Positions 1 through 8,046 of a DNA stretch of 50,585 bases are shown in pieces; within the stretch, counting starts at the first letter, position 1, and each line of letters begins with the position of its first letter. The notes beneath the pieces are model-generated. The model was not told the origin of the DNA. It ran no database searches and saw only the letters and a list, made by a program, of their open reading frames with translations. The stretch covers positions 1-50,585 of the forward strand of contig JBOFFC010000039.1 of NCBI GenBank assembly GCA_051648405.1. The letters are read 5' to 3'. The position numbers and the translations under genes were made by a program. The stretch is from JBOFFC01 sp051648405. GTDB lineage: Bacteria > Planctomycetota > Planctomycetia > Pirellulales > Lacipirellulaceae.

Positions 1-36
1 CGTGCCAACGTGGCGATACTGCGCCACGTTGGCACG
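1..36. repeat. Perfect 15-bp hairpin at the window edge
   Basis: Positions 1-15 and 22-36 are perfect reverse complements around a 6-base loop. There is no T-run on the visible side, so a classic terminator reading is not supported on the plus strand. The minus-strand exit lies outside the window. It may be a terminator, an intergenic repeat or a protein-binding palindrome, and the arms could extend leftwards beyond position 1. Confidence 0.5.
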
Positions 37-284
37 CGGCGAATCGACGCGATGCGCTATGCGGCTCGATTCGATTCTTGAACGGCCGAAATGGCCCCAT
101 CGCACGCGAGCTGGGCCCTCGCGTAGCGAACTCCAGCGCGCCCTGTCCGGCGGGAATTCGACTGCGTTGTGAGCCGGGCGCCGGCTGCACGCATGGCGCG
201 CTCGCACGGCGCCCCGATGCACCGAATTGAGGTTGGGTCGATCATTCGACCGACTTGAATCCTTGCACTATCGCTGAGTGAAGT
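37..284. other. Intergenic, no gene seen
   Basis: This 248-base stretch lies downstream of the leftward GH13 gene. I see no convincing coding frame. A weak 5-bp hairpin near 237-252 (arms GGTCG and CGACC) sits where a terminator for the GH13 gene would be, but it has no T-run. Confidence 0.4.
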
Positions 285-3200
285 TCAGCGGGCCGCCTGT
301 CGGCGCCGAGCGCAAAGCACCCCCACCAGCGCCATCGCCAGCGCCCCCGGCTCCGGCACGGCCGTGCTCGTCGCGAGCGGCGGGCCCGTTGCGCCGAGGT
401 TGTCGCGCCACACGGTGTAGTCCGCGGCGTTCACCACTCCGTCGCCGTTGCCGTCGGCTGAGGCGAAGCCCGCCGCGCCGTATTGGTCGGTCCAGGTCGT
501 GTAGTCGTTCGGGTCGACGTCGCCGTCGAGGTCGTAGTCGCCGGGGAGCAGGAAGGACGAGGCCAAGAGCCCGTACTCGGCGAGTGTCGCCGCGTCGGCG
601 CCACCGATCACGAGCACGCCGCCGAGGGCGAACAGGTCGTCACGCCTCACGAAGCCGTCCCCCGTCAGGTCGGCGGCCGGCGAGAACAGCGTCTGCCCGC
701 TGAGCAAGACCGTCGCGAACGCGGCCATGTCGCCCGGCTCGAACAGGTTGTTCCCGTCGAGGTCGCCGAAGCCGAGGCCGGCGCTCGTGACCTGCCGCAG
801 TCCAGAGAACCGCTGGACGTTGTAGTTGCCGGTGATCTCGTAGGTGACGACCGTCGCGACGTGGTTTCCGTCGATGACCCCCGACGAGACGAGGCTGAAC
901 AGGTCGCGGTCGACTTGCTCCGACCTGTTCGACGGGCTCACCAGCGCCAGGACCTGGGCGTCGGCCAGCGAGGCCGGCAGGTTCAGCAGCACGTGGACGC
1001 TGTTCGCCGTTTGATCGATCGAGCGGACCTGGAAGTCACGCGTCGTGTCGCTGGGGCCGAACTGCTCCGTCGAAGCGATCGCGCTCAGTGGGTCGAGGCG
1101 GTCCACGTAAACCGTCTGGCGGAAGTCGGTGAAGACTTCTTGCTCGCCGGGGCGCGGGGCGCGCCAGGCGCGGACCGTCACGTAGTTGTAGCCCTCGGCC
1201 AGTCGCGTCGCATCGACCGTCTGGACGTAGCTGCCGTTCCCGGTGGGGCTGCCAAAGCCGGGCGCGTTGACGGTCGTGAAGTTCTCGAACCCGTACTTGG
1301 TGGCGTTCGACGCGGCGCTCGACGGGAAGTCGGCCACGCCGTTGCGGTTGACATCGAAGCCGTCGTTGATCTTCACCAGCGCGCGGTCGCCGTCGGCGTG
1401 GACGTCGCGGAACGTACCCAAGCCGCCGCCGTTGAGCGTCACGGCGCTCGTCGCCAGCGAAACGTCGAACGTCCCTGCGGTGACGACGGGGATGTCGGAG
1501 ATCCGCGCCGTGCCGTTCGTGGACGGGGTGGGGTTTTCGTCGAGCGCCTGCGTGACGCCGCTGATTGACAAGACGCCTTGTGGGCGCGGCAGGCCGTAGA
1601 CCGTGTACCCTTCGTTGCCGTTGCCGGCGTTGTTCCAGGGGATGTCGATCGTCGCCTGCTGCGAGCCGTTCACCACCGTGTAGCGGCGCACCTGACCCGA
1701 GGGGTCCTGCCAGTTGCCGGTCACCTCCTCGAGCCACTGCCCCGGCTGGAACGTTGTGTTGACCGTCCGGCTGGTGGCGCCCGGGTTGTAGCCGATGTTC
1801 AGGCCCACGAGCGCCGAGCCCTGGCGTTCGAAGACATAGACCGCGCTCTTCTGGTCCTGGGGCGCGGCGAAGGCGTTGTCGATGAACCGTTCGAGGAAGT
1901 CCCCGCGGCCGTAGCTGTTCCGCACATCGACCAGCGTCGTCAGCACGTCGCCGAACGTCCCGCCGAGGGCGTCGCTGCGGCCCTGCTTGAGAAAGAACAG
2001 GTTGTTGCCGGTACGGTCGAACTCGTTCGAGCGGTAGTAGACGTAGGCGTTGCCCGGCCGCATCAGGACCCACGCGTGGGCCACGTTGTCGAGCACGATG
2101 CTCGCCCCCAGGCCGGGGGGCGAGACCCCCTCGTCGTGGTTGTAGACGAAGCCGATGCCGTTCTGGCCGTTGTTCGCGATGTTTGGGTTGAGCGTGCTGT
2201 TGACCGTCGCGTTGACGCTCGCCGCGCGGACGTTGAACCAGTTGTTGTTGAGCCCGTTGCCAGTCATGTTGCTCGCCATCGCCGCCCACAGGCTGAAGTC
2301 GAGCACGTCGCGGTTGGGGTTCACCGTGTCGCCAGCAGGCTGCGACTTGCGGATGAACGACGCCAGCGTGCCGGCGTTGTAGTTGAACACCTCCTGGAAC
2401 TGAAACACGCTCCGCTGCGTGCCGTCGAGGTTGTAGCGGGCGCTCGAACCGGCGACCGCTCGATCGACGAGCTTGGGGATGTCGAGCGACTGTGGGTTGT
2501 AGCCCGAGTTGAACTGCCCCAGTGGGACGTGCCGCGCCGCGTCGATCCGCAGGCCATCGACGCCAACTACCTGCGTCAGCCACTGCGCGTAACGCATCAT
2601 GTAGCCGCGCGTCGTCTCGGGGACGGGGTCCCCCGCCGCTGGGTTCGCCGTGTTAAAGTCGTGGACCGTGTAGCTGACGCCGTTATCGATCACCGTCCGC
2701 GAGGGTCCGTTTGTGTCGGGGTAGAAACGGCGGTTCTCCTCGGTGGGGACGTTCGCCTGGCGAGGAACCGTCGAGGCGCCGACCACACCGCTGGGGAGCA
2801 CGGTCGTGGTGGGGATCGCCCACGCGCCCGGCGCCTGGCGGACGTTTTGAGCCTCACTCGGGACCGGGTTGCGGACGAACTGGCGGTTGCTCGCCAAGTC
2901 GATCGTCACGAGATTCTCGCCGAGGCGGAACCAATACTCGAACACCGAGCCGAACGGGACCTGCCCCGCGTTCGCGCCGTACAGCGCCGCGTAGGTGTCG
3001 CGGTGGAACGGGCTGCTGACCGAGTTGTTGGGGTCCGACAGCTCGAAGCCCGGGTAGTCCGAGCGGTCCTGCAGGTAGGGGGCGCCCTGGTTCGTCAGGC
3101 TCGACGGGTACGTGTACCCGTTGAGCTGCGTGTCGAACGAACCGACGTGGTGATGGACATAGTCCACGTACACGTTGCCGCCGAACTTCTGTGTTGCCCG

Positions 3201-3524
3201 CACCGCGGCGAGATAACCCTTCTCGGTGCCATAGAGAGTTTCATCACGCGGCTTGCCGAGGTCGAACCGGTCGTACGGGTCATAGCCGATGCCACCCCCC
3301 TGGGGAAGGTTTACGGCGCGACCCGGCGGCGGCGTCCAAAGCGAGCCATACCCGGCCCGGAATAGGTCGGGGGTGCGGTGCTCGATCGTGTTCCACGACG
3401 CCTCGAACCACTGCAGGATCGGGGCAGGGGACGTCTGCTGGGCGACCGCTGACGCCGCCGCGTGCATCCCCAAAAGGGCGAGCAGCCCCGCCGCGAGAAC
3501 CACACCACGCGCCTGAAGAATCAT
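285..3524 (-). CDS. Secreted GH13 alpha-amylase-like protein with dockerin-like segment and PEP-CTERM
   Basis: This 1079-residue protein is predicted to hydrolyse alpha-glucans outside the cytoplasm. It opens with a signal peptide (hydrophobic residues about 7-25, AxA-type site near 26-28). The GH13 catalytic residues are readable: nucleophile D328 in GLRIDAARH, acid/base E378 in QFQEVF, and D464 in YNHDEG. Conserved region I is unusual, DYVHHHVG near 121-128, close to the usual DxVxNH. The large C-terminal half holds beta-rich modules I cannot name, then a dockerin-like calcium-loop segment (GDYDLDGDVDPNDY and DGNGDGVVNAADY, about 985-1040). The last 24 residues are a PEP-CTERM sorting tail (VPEP, hydrophobic stretch, arginine cluster). 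An exosortase should exist elsewhere. The ATG start directly precedes the signal peptide. Family is confident; substrate is inferred. Confidence 0.88.
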   Translation of the reverse strand: MILQARGVVLAAGLLALLGMHAAASAVAQQTSPAPILQWFEASWNTIEHRTPDLFRAGYGSLWTPPPGRAVNLPQGGGIGYDPYDRFDLGKPRDETLYGTEKGYLAAVRATQKFGGNVYVDYVHHHVGSFDTQLNGYTYPSSLTNQGAPYLQDRSDYPGFELSDPNNSVSSPFHRDTYAALYGANAGQVPFGSVFEYWFRLGENLVTIDLASNRQFVRNPVPSEAQNVRQAPGAWAIPTTTVLPSGVVGASTVPRQANVPTEENRRFYPDTNGPSRTVIDNGVSYTVHDFNTANPAAGDPVPETTRGYMMRYAQWLTQVVGVDGLRIDAARHVPLGQFNSGYNPQSLDIPKLVDRAVAGSSARYNLDGTQRSVFQFQEVFNYNAGTLASFIRKSQPAGDTVNPNRDVLDFSLWAAMASNMTGNGLNNNWFNVRAASVNATVNSTLNPNIANNGQNGIGFVYNHDEGVSPPGLGASIVLDNVAHAWVLMRPGNAYVYYRSNEFDRTGNNLFFLKQGRSDALGGTFGDVLTTLVDVRNSYGRGDFLERFIDNAFAAPQDQKSAVYVFERQGSALVGLNIGYNPGATSRTVNTTFQPGQWLEEVTGNWQDPSGQVRRYTVVNGSQQATIDIPWNNAGNGNEGYTVYGLPRPQGVLSISGVTQALDENPTPSTNGTARISDIPVVTAGTFDVSLATSAVTLNGGGLGTFRDVHADGDRALVKINDGFDVNRNGVADFPSSAASNATKYGFENFTTVNAPGFGSPTGNGSYVQTVDATRLAEGYNYVTVRAWRAPRPGEQEVFTDFRQTVYVDRLDPLSAIASTEQFGPSDTTRDFQVRSIDQTANSVHVLLNLPASLADAQVLALVSPSNRSEQVDRDLFSLVSSGVIDGNHVATVVTYEITGNYNVQRFSGLRQVTSAGLGFGDLDGNNLFEPGDMAAFATVLLSGQTLFSPAADLTGDGFVRRDDLFALGGVLVIGGADAATLAEYGLLASSFLLPGDYDLDGDVDPNDYTTWTDQYGAAGFASADGNGDGVVNAADYTVWRDNLGATGPPLATSTAVPEPGALAMALVGVLCARRRQAAR

Positions 3525-3711
3525 CCCGCTCTGCCTCCAGTGAACGCCGCGTTCGCCGGCTCAACCGCCGGGCCCCCCGATCGGGGGGCTAGACCCCGAT
3601 AGTCTGGTTAATCCGGCCCAGAGCGTCTAGCAACTCGCCGGGATTTCCGGTTGTTTGCAGCGCTCGGCGACCCGCCTTGCGAATCGCCGAAACGGGTCGG
3701 TGAACTGCTCG
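3525..3711. other. GH13 upstream region
   Basis: This non-coding stretch lies between the GH13 start and the structured repeat. Besides the palindrome at 3572-3589 I see no recognisable -35/-10 pair and no coding frame. The GH13 promoter is presumably here, because the fucose operon upstream is followed by the repeat element. Confidence 0.4.
3572..3589. promoter_or_regulatory. 18-bp perfect palindrome upstream of the GH13 gene
   Basis: GCCCCCCGATCGGGGGGC is its own reverse complement and lies 48 bases upstream of the GH13 start codon. The position fits an operator or a 5'-leader element. No T-run follows on either strand, so termination is less likely. The function is inferred from position only. 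Confidence 0.35.
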
Positions 3712-3871
3712 CCTAGCAGCCTGTAGAGAAACGCCGTCGTGGCGTTTTTCAACCTCGCCAAGCTCACGGCCGAGCCGCTCGCGGCTCGCGAAACCGCGGC
3801 GAAAGCGCCACGGTTTCGACGTCCCCTCCGTGCGGCGACGCAGCCCGTCGAAAGATCAACAGGCTGCTCGG
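3712..3871 (-). repeat. Structured inverted-repeat-bounded element, copy 1
   Basis: This ~160-bp element is about 88% identical by eye, without gaps, to the reverse complement of 42505-42663. Its ends are inverted repeats (AGCAGCCTGT at the left, ACAGGCTGCT at the right; about 14 of 16 bases pair). Inside are three hairpins with stems of 7 bp (AAACGCC/GGCGTTT), 6 bp (GAGCCG/CGGCTC) and about 12 bp with one mismatch (around GGCGAAAGCGCC). It starts about 23 bases beyond the stop of the aldolase gene. It is given the minus strand because that is the sense in which the fucose operon would transcribe it. It could be a MITE-like non-autonomous element or a 3'-end RNA element. Confidence 0.75.
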
Positions 3872-3894
3872 CGCCATCCGCGTCGGCGCGGCCG

Positions 3895-4671
3895 TCACCG
3901 ACCAGAATCGTTCAGCACCGCGCGCCGGAAGTGCTCGTCGGGACGAGAGTCGATGCGTCGGACGTCGGCGTCGCTCAGGGGGTGCAGGCGGCCGGTCGAA
4001 GCGGCGGCGAGGCGGATGCGCGCGGCCTTGGTGGCCATCGCGGTGATCGCGTGGACGTCGGCGGCGTTCTTGCCGAGCGCCACGAATCCGTGGTTCTGCA
4101 GGTAGATGGTCTTGGGCGGTTCGCCTCGTCGCGCGACGAACTCGTCGAGTCGTCGCGCCACTTCTTGCGCCAGCGGCGCCCCCGGATCGACGTAGGGGAC
4201 CAGCAGCGACTCGGCGCCGCAGACCACCACCTCATCGGGGAACAGCCGACCGGCGAGCAGCTCCTCGAACCGCTCGCCGCAGGCGATCGCGTTCACGGCC
4301 GTCGGGTGGCAGTGGCCGATCACACCGACGCCGGGCTGGGTGAGGCAGACGGCGTGGAGCGGGGCCTCGACCGAGGGGCGGCGCTTGCCGTCGGGGTCGA
4401 TGACGGTCGCCTCGAGCGCGACCTTGAGCGCGGCGTCGCCGCCGGCGGGGGGCGAAGCGACGAAGTCGAGCATCTTCGCCAACTCGACCCGCACGACACC
4501 GCTAGGGGTGAGCGAGGCGAGCTCGGCGCCGCTCGCCTTGACGTAGAACGTGCCGTCGCCGCCGTTGACCGAGGCGTTCCCTTCGCCGAGGATCGCGCAG
4601 TCCTGCTCGGGGGCGCCGAGCCAGCGCGACAGCGACACCAGGACTTCAACAGGGTCGTCCGACGCGCTCAT
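3895..4671 (-). CDS. Class II aldolase (fuculose-phosphate aldolase-like)
   Basis: This 258-residue class II aldolase/adducin-family protein is predicted to cleave a 1-phosphorylated ketose such as L-fuculose-1-phosphate to DHAP and L-lactaldehyde in the cytoplasm. The zinc ligands are visible as the HCH pair in VIGHCHPTAV and a third histidine in LQNHGFVALG. The length is slightly above the ~215 residues of the classical enzyme. The start ATG overlaps the stop of the upstream isomerase by four bases (ATGA, 4668-4671), so the two are translationally coupled. It is the last gene of the permease-isomerase-aldolase operon. The substrate is inferred from that context; rhamnulose-1-phosphate and related ketoses remain possible. 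Confidence 0.82.
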   Translation of the reverse strand: MSASDDPVEVLVSLSRWLGAPEQDCAILGEGNASVNGGDGTFYVKASGAELASLTPSGVVRVELAKMLDFVASPPAGGDAALKVALEATVIDPDGKRRPSVEAPLHAVCLTQPGVGVIGHCHPTAVNAIACGERFEELLAGRLFPDEVVVCGAESLLVPYVDPGAPLAQEVARRLDEFVARRGEPPKTIYLQNHGFVALGKNAADVHAITAMATKAARIRLAAASTGRLHPLSDADVRRIDSRPDEHFRRAVLNDSGR

Positions 4672-6317
4672 ACGAGGTCGGTCCCGCAGACGAAGGCCTC
4701 GATCCCCAAGGCCTCGGCCATCGCGGCCTTAGCAACCAGCGCCGCGTCGGCCTCGGCCGCGGAGTTCGCGTAGGCGACCTGGATGTGGTTGCTCTTGTGA
4801 CGGGCCATCATCTGGTCGCGCGTCACGCCGTGCGTCACCGCGTGCATGATCGGCCACTGCGGAGTGGTCTCGCGCCAGCGGCGATCCGTCTCCTCCTGGG
4901 GGAGCGTCACCACGCTCGCCCGGCCGAGGTCCATCTTCAAGCGGCCCTCCTCGACGAACACCCGCGACCAGACGATTTCGCCCGGCTTCGAGACGCCTTT
5001 GAGGGTCCCGCCGCCGTTGGGGAAGTACATCGCCGGCTGGCGTTCGCTGCTGGCGCCACGCCAGCCATCGACGAAGTGCGCCGGCGGCGCGCTGCCGCTG
5101 ATGAGGAACACCCAGACGTAGTCGTCGATGGTCCCCGACTGGTCAAAGTCCCCCCAACGGAGGTCGTGCAGCGTGTTCTCGACCGGCTGGCCCGCCCCCT
5201 TGTGGACACGGTAGGTCATCAGGCCATCGAGGCCCGCGCACTCGTCTACTTCGTTGAAGTGCGGCAGCGGCTCGCCGGCGTACAGCACGCGCGAGCCGTC
5301 ACGGCTGGTGACGGGCGGGCGGTCGGCGTTGTTGAGCGTCCCCTCGACCAGGTCGCTTGCCGGCAGGAGGTCCTTGAGCCCTTGTTGGTACTGAATGCCG
5401 ATCGTGTGGCAACCGAAGTCGTCGGCGATCCGCACCGCGGCGACGTACATCTTGCACTGCGCGAGGATCTGGGCGTCGGTCAGGTGCTCGGTGTGGTCGG
5501 GGCCGCTGACGAAGCGCAAGCCGGCCCCTTCGTACCAGCGGCGTACGGCGAGCGCCTCGGCGTCGCTCACCTTAGTCGTCTCGTAGTAGAGCGCCGACTG
5601 GCTGAGCCGCTCCTTGAAGACGCCGGTCGGGTTGAGCAGGTGGTCGGGGATGATCGCGTTGAACATCCCCATGCACCCCTCGTCGAAGACCCCCATGATC
5701 GCCTTGTCGCGCTTCAGCTCGGCGGCGAGCGCACGTCCGAGCTGGCGAGCGTCTTCGTGTCCCTTCACGACGGCGAACGGCCGGACGTGGTCAGTGGCGT
5801 GAGTCACGCTTCCCGAATCGAGCCAACCAGCCAGCTTCGCGCGGAACTCCGCGGCGGCGAAGTCTTCGGCCCACAGCGTCGAGTAGGGCTGACCCGCCTT
5901 GGTGAGCGAGCCGTTGAGGTTTAGCATCCCCACCAGGCCGGGCCACGTCCCGGACCAGTTGGCGAGCGTCAGCAGCGGGCCCGGCCGGCCCACCAGCCCG
6001 TGCAGCAGGTGGTGCGAGTACTGCCAGACCGCCTCGGCGACGATCAGCGGCGCCTGGGGGTCGAGCGCGCGGAACACGGCCATGCCTTCGCTTTGCGAGG
6101 CGATGAACCCGTGCTCGGCCTGTTCCTTGTAGGGGTGCGCGCGGACCAGCGTCCAACCGGCGGCCGCGACCGCCTCGGCGATCTGCTTCTCCATCTCTTC
6201 CTGTGCCGGCCAGCAGCGCTGGTTGGCGGAAAGACGGAGGTCGCCGTTAGCGACCAGGTACACGTGACGCGGCGCGAGCCGCGGCGCTGAGCGCTCCGCC
6301 GGAAGGTCGTAGGTCAT
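4668..6317 (-). CDS. L-fucose isomerase-like protein
   Basis: This 549-residue protein resembles the L-fucose/arabinose isomerase superfamily, which interconverts an aldose and its ketose (L-fucose to L-fuculose) with a divalent metal. Suggestive segments are MGVFDEGCMGMFNAI and the conserved-looking FGCHTIGIQYQQGL. It is a little shorter than the ~591-residue E. coli FucI. I chose the ATG at 6317 because the protein-like sequence begins with MTYDLP; the frame stays open upstream but that part overlaps the permease gene and is arginine-rich shadow. It lies 34 bases behind the permease and overlaps the aldolase by 4 bases. Operon context strongly supports a fucose-type role; sequence alone supports only the superfamily. 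Confidence 0.76.
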   Translation of the reverse strand: MTYDLPAERSAPRLAPRHVYLVANGDLRLSANQRCWPAQEEMEKQIAEAVAAAGWTLVRAHPYKEQAEHGFIASQSEGMAVFRALDPQAPLIVAEAVWQYSHHLLHGLVGRPGPLLTLANWSGTWPGLVGMLNLNGSLTKAGQPYSTLWAEDFAAAEFRAKLAGWLDSGSVTHATDHVRPFAVVKGHEDARQLGRALAAELKRDKAIMGVFDEGCMGMFNAIIPDHLLNPTGVFKERLSQSALYYETTKVSDAEALAVRRWYEGAGLRFVSGPDHTEHLTDAQILAQCKMYVAAVRIADDFGCHTIGIQYQQGLKDLLPASDLVEGTLNNADRPPVTSRDGSRVLYAGEPLPHFNEVDECAGLDGLMTYRVHKGAGQPVENTLHDLRWGDFDQSGTIDDYVWVFLISGSAPPAHFVDGWRGASSERQPAMYFPNGGGTLKGVSKPGEIVWSRVFVEEGRLKMDLGRASVVTLPQEETDRRWRETTPQWPIMHAVTHGVTRDQMMARHKSNHIQVAYANSAAEADAALVAKAAMAEALGIEAFVCGTDLV

Positions 6318-6351
6318 CGGGGGTTCGCCCAGGTTGCCTGTTGGTGATTGG

Positions 6352-7671
6352 TCATGAGGCTGGTCGGCGCCAGGTCGTGACGGCAGCGCCGTAGAGGGCC
6401 ACGACGACGAAGCAGACCAAGGGGAGCACGAACGAAACACGCGTAGCCGAGAGGGTCGTGCCCGCGAGCGACCACGCCGAGCCGTCCATGATCCAGCCTT
6501 GCAAGGGGGGCATAAAGCAGCCCCCGCCAATCGCACAGATCAGCCCCGCCGAGGCGAGCTTGGCGTCGTTCCCCAGGCCTTGCAGCGCGATCCCGTAGAT
6601 CGTCGGGAACATCAGCGACATGCACGCCGACACCCCCACCAGGCACCACATCCCCGGCAGGCCGGGCAGGAGGATCGTCCCCACGACCAGCGCGCCGCCG
6701 GCGACCGCGAGGACCGCCAGAAGCAGGCCCGGGTCGAAGAACTTGAGCAGGTAAGTGCAGACGAAACGGCTCGAGACGAACAGCACCATCGCGGCGATGT
6801 TGTAGCCCTGGGCACGCTCGGCGCTCATCCCCAGCTCGTTGACGCCGTACTGGACGACGAACGTCCAGCACATGATCTGGGCGCCGACGTAGAACGCCTG
6901 GGCCACCACTCCCGCGAGGTAGCGCCAGTTCCGGGCAAGTCTGCCGACGATCGCCGTGAGCCGCGCGTCGCGTACGTCTTCGATCTCTCCGCCGGGGAGT
7001 TTCGCCAGTGCGAACACGGCGAAAAAGGCAAGGACCACGAACCCCAGCGTCGCGTAAGGCCCGACGATCACCCCCAGGTCGGCCTGCTGCATCGTTGCAA
7101 ACGCGCCGGGGTCTCCCTCGGCGAGCGCCTCTCGGGCTTTGTTGGTTGCGGGGTCCAGTTTCGCGAGGATCAGGTCCTTCGCGACGAACATCCCGATCAA
7201 CGAGCCCACGGGGTTGAACGCCTGAGCGAAGTTCAGCCTCCGTGGGGCGCTCTCCTGCGGCCCCATCGCCAGGATGTACGGGTTGGCGGTCGTCTCGAGA
7301 AACGCCAGACCGCAGGTCATCAGAAAGTAGGCGCCCAGGAACGCCGAGAACTGCAGCGACCAGCCCGCCGGAACGAACAACAAGCAACCGGCCGCGTAGA
7401 GCGCGAGGCCCGTCATGATCCCGGCCTTGTAGCCGAACCGTCGCAGGAAGAGCGCCGCGGGGATCGCCATGAAGCAGTACCCGCCGTAGAAGGCGGCCTG
7501 CACCAGCGAGCTCTCGAAGTAGGACAGCAGCAGGACGTTCTTGAACGCCTGCACCATCGGGTTCGTGATGTCGTTCGCGAAACCCCACAACGCGAACAGC
7601 GTCGTCACCAAGCAGAACGGCGCAAGGAACTGCGAGGGGAGCACGCTCGCGGTGTGTTGGGAACGACTCAT
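6352..7671 (-). CDS. FucP-like MFS sugar:proton symporter
   Basis: This 439-residue membrane protein matches the length of E. coli FucP (438). It has about twelve hydrophobic segments and FucP-family signatures: LWGFANDITNPMVQ in helix 1, AFYGGYCFMAIPAALF, the cytoplasmic RFGYKAG, and ETTANPYI in helix 4/5. It is predicted to import L-fucose or a related hexose with protons across the inner membrane. The ATG at 7671 gives MSRSQHTASVLPSQF ahead of helix 1; longer in-frame starts add only arginine-rich sequence. It is first in the operon with isomerase and aldolase, behind a TTGACA box at 7771-7776. Confidence 0.85.
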   Translation of the reverse strand: MSRSQHTASVLPSQFLAPFCLVTTLFALWGFANDITNPMVQAFKNVLLLSYFESSLVQAAFYGGYCFMAIPAALFLRRFGYKAGIMTGLALYAAGCLLFVPAGWSLQFSAFLGAYFLMTCGLAFLETTANPYILAMGPQESAPRRLNFAQAFNPVGSLIGMFVAKDLILAKLDPATNKAREALAEGDPGAFATMQQADLGVIVGPYATLGFVVLAFFAVFALAKLPGGEIEDVRDARLTAIVGRLARNWRYLAGVVAQAFYVGAQIMCWTFVVQYGVNELGMSAERAQGYNIAAMVLFVSSRFVCTYLLKFFDPGLLLAVLAVAGGALVVGTILLPGLPGMWCLVGVSACMSLMFPTIYGIALQGLGNDAKLASAGLICAIGGGCFMPPLQGWIMDGSAWSLAGTTLSATRVSFVLPLVCFVVVALYGAAVTTWRRPAS

Positions 7672-8046
7672 ATCGTTGCGCGGGCCGGGGGCAGAAAAGG
7701 CAGACGAGGGGCGTCCAACGTTGCGCGACAAGGCGGCCCGCCGCAGTATGGAACCCACGCCGCCGGACGGTGTCAAGGGTAGGCAGACTCGCAAGCCGCG
7801 TTGTCCCGGCGGTCAATCGCCATCCGTTCCTTGAACCCGTCGAGTGACCTGGGTGCCGGTCGGTGATGGTTGCTGCGAAGCCTGGCGTCGCAGAGACTGT
7901 TCAGCGGGCTCGCCTCCCGGCCCATTGGACCCCAAGCCCCGTCGCCGCGGGTGCGCCGAGACCTACGGACTCCATCGAGCCCGCCGAACGTGCTATGAGC
8001 TCGTCGCGCGCAGACCGATCCGAGTTACTCGGGGAGAGGACAGGGC
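7672..8046. other. Divergent intergenic region between permease and kinase genes
   Basis: This 375-base region separates the leftward permease operon from the rightward kinase/porter pair. Apart from the candidate leftward promoter at 7745-7776 and the kinase ribosome-binding site (GGGGAGAGG, about 8032-8040) I see no coding frame, RNA gene or clear operator. Confidence 0.45.
7745..7776 (-). promoter_or_regulatory. Candidate promoter of the fucose-type operon
   Basis: Read on the minus strand there is a perfect TTGACA (7771-7776) and a CATACT (7745-7750, four of six matches to TATAAT) separated by 20 bases. The spacing is longer than the usual 16-18, which lowers confidence. It would give a leader of about 65 bases before the permease ATG. 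The same CATACT word follows TTGACT upstream of the rhamnose operon. Confidence 0.4.

Noticed and set aside
483..3365. Long plus-strand frames opposite the GH13 gene
   Set aside because: They are arginine/valine/alanine-rich mirror frames of a high-GC gene, with no motifs, signal or ribosome-binding site.
3739..4773. Plus-strand frame beginning in the repeat and running through the aldolase gene
   Set aside because: Its start reads the repeat and the rest is antisense to a clear class II aldolase.
6318..6536. Upstream extension of the fucose-isomerase-like gene
   Set aside because: It overlaps the permease gene, is arginine-rich and lacks a ribosome-binding site.
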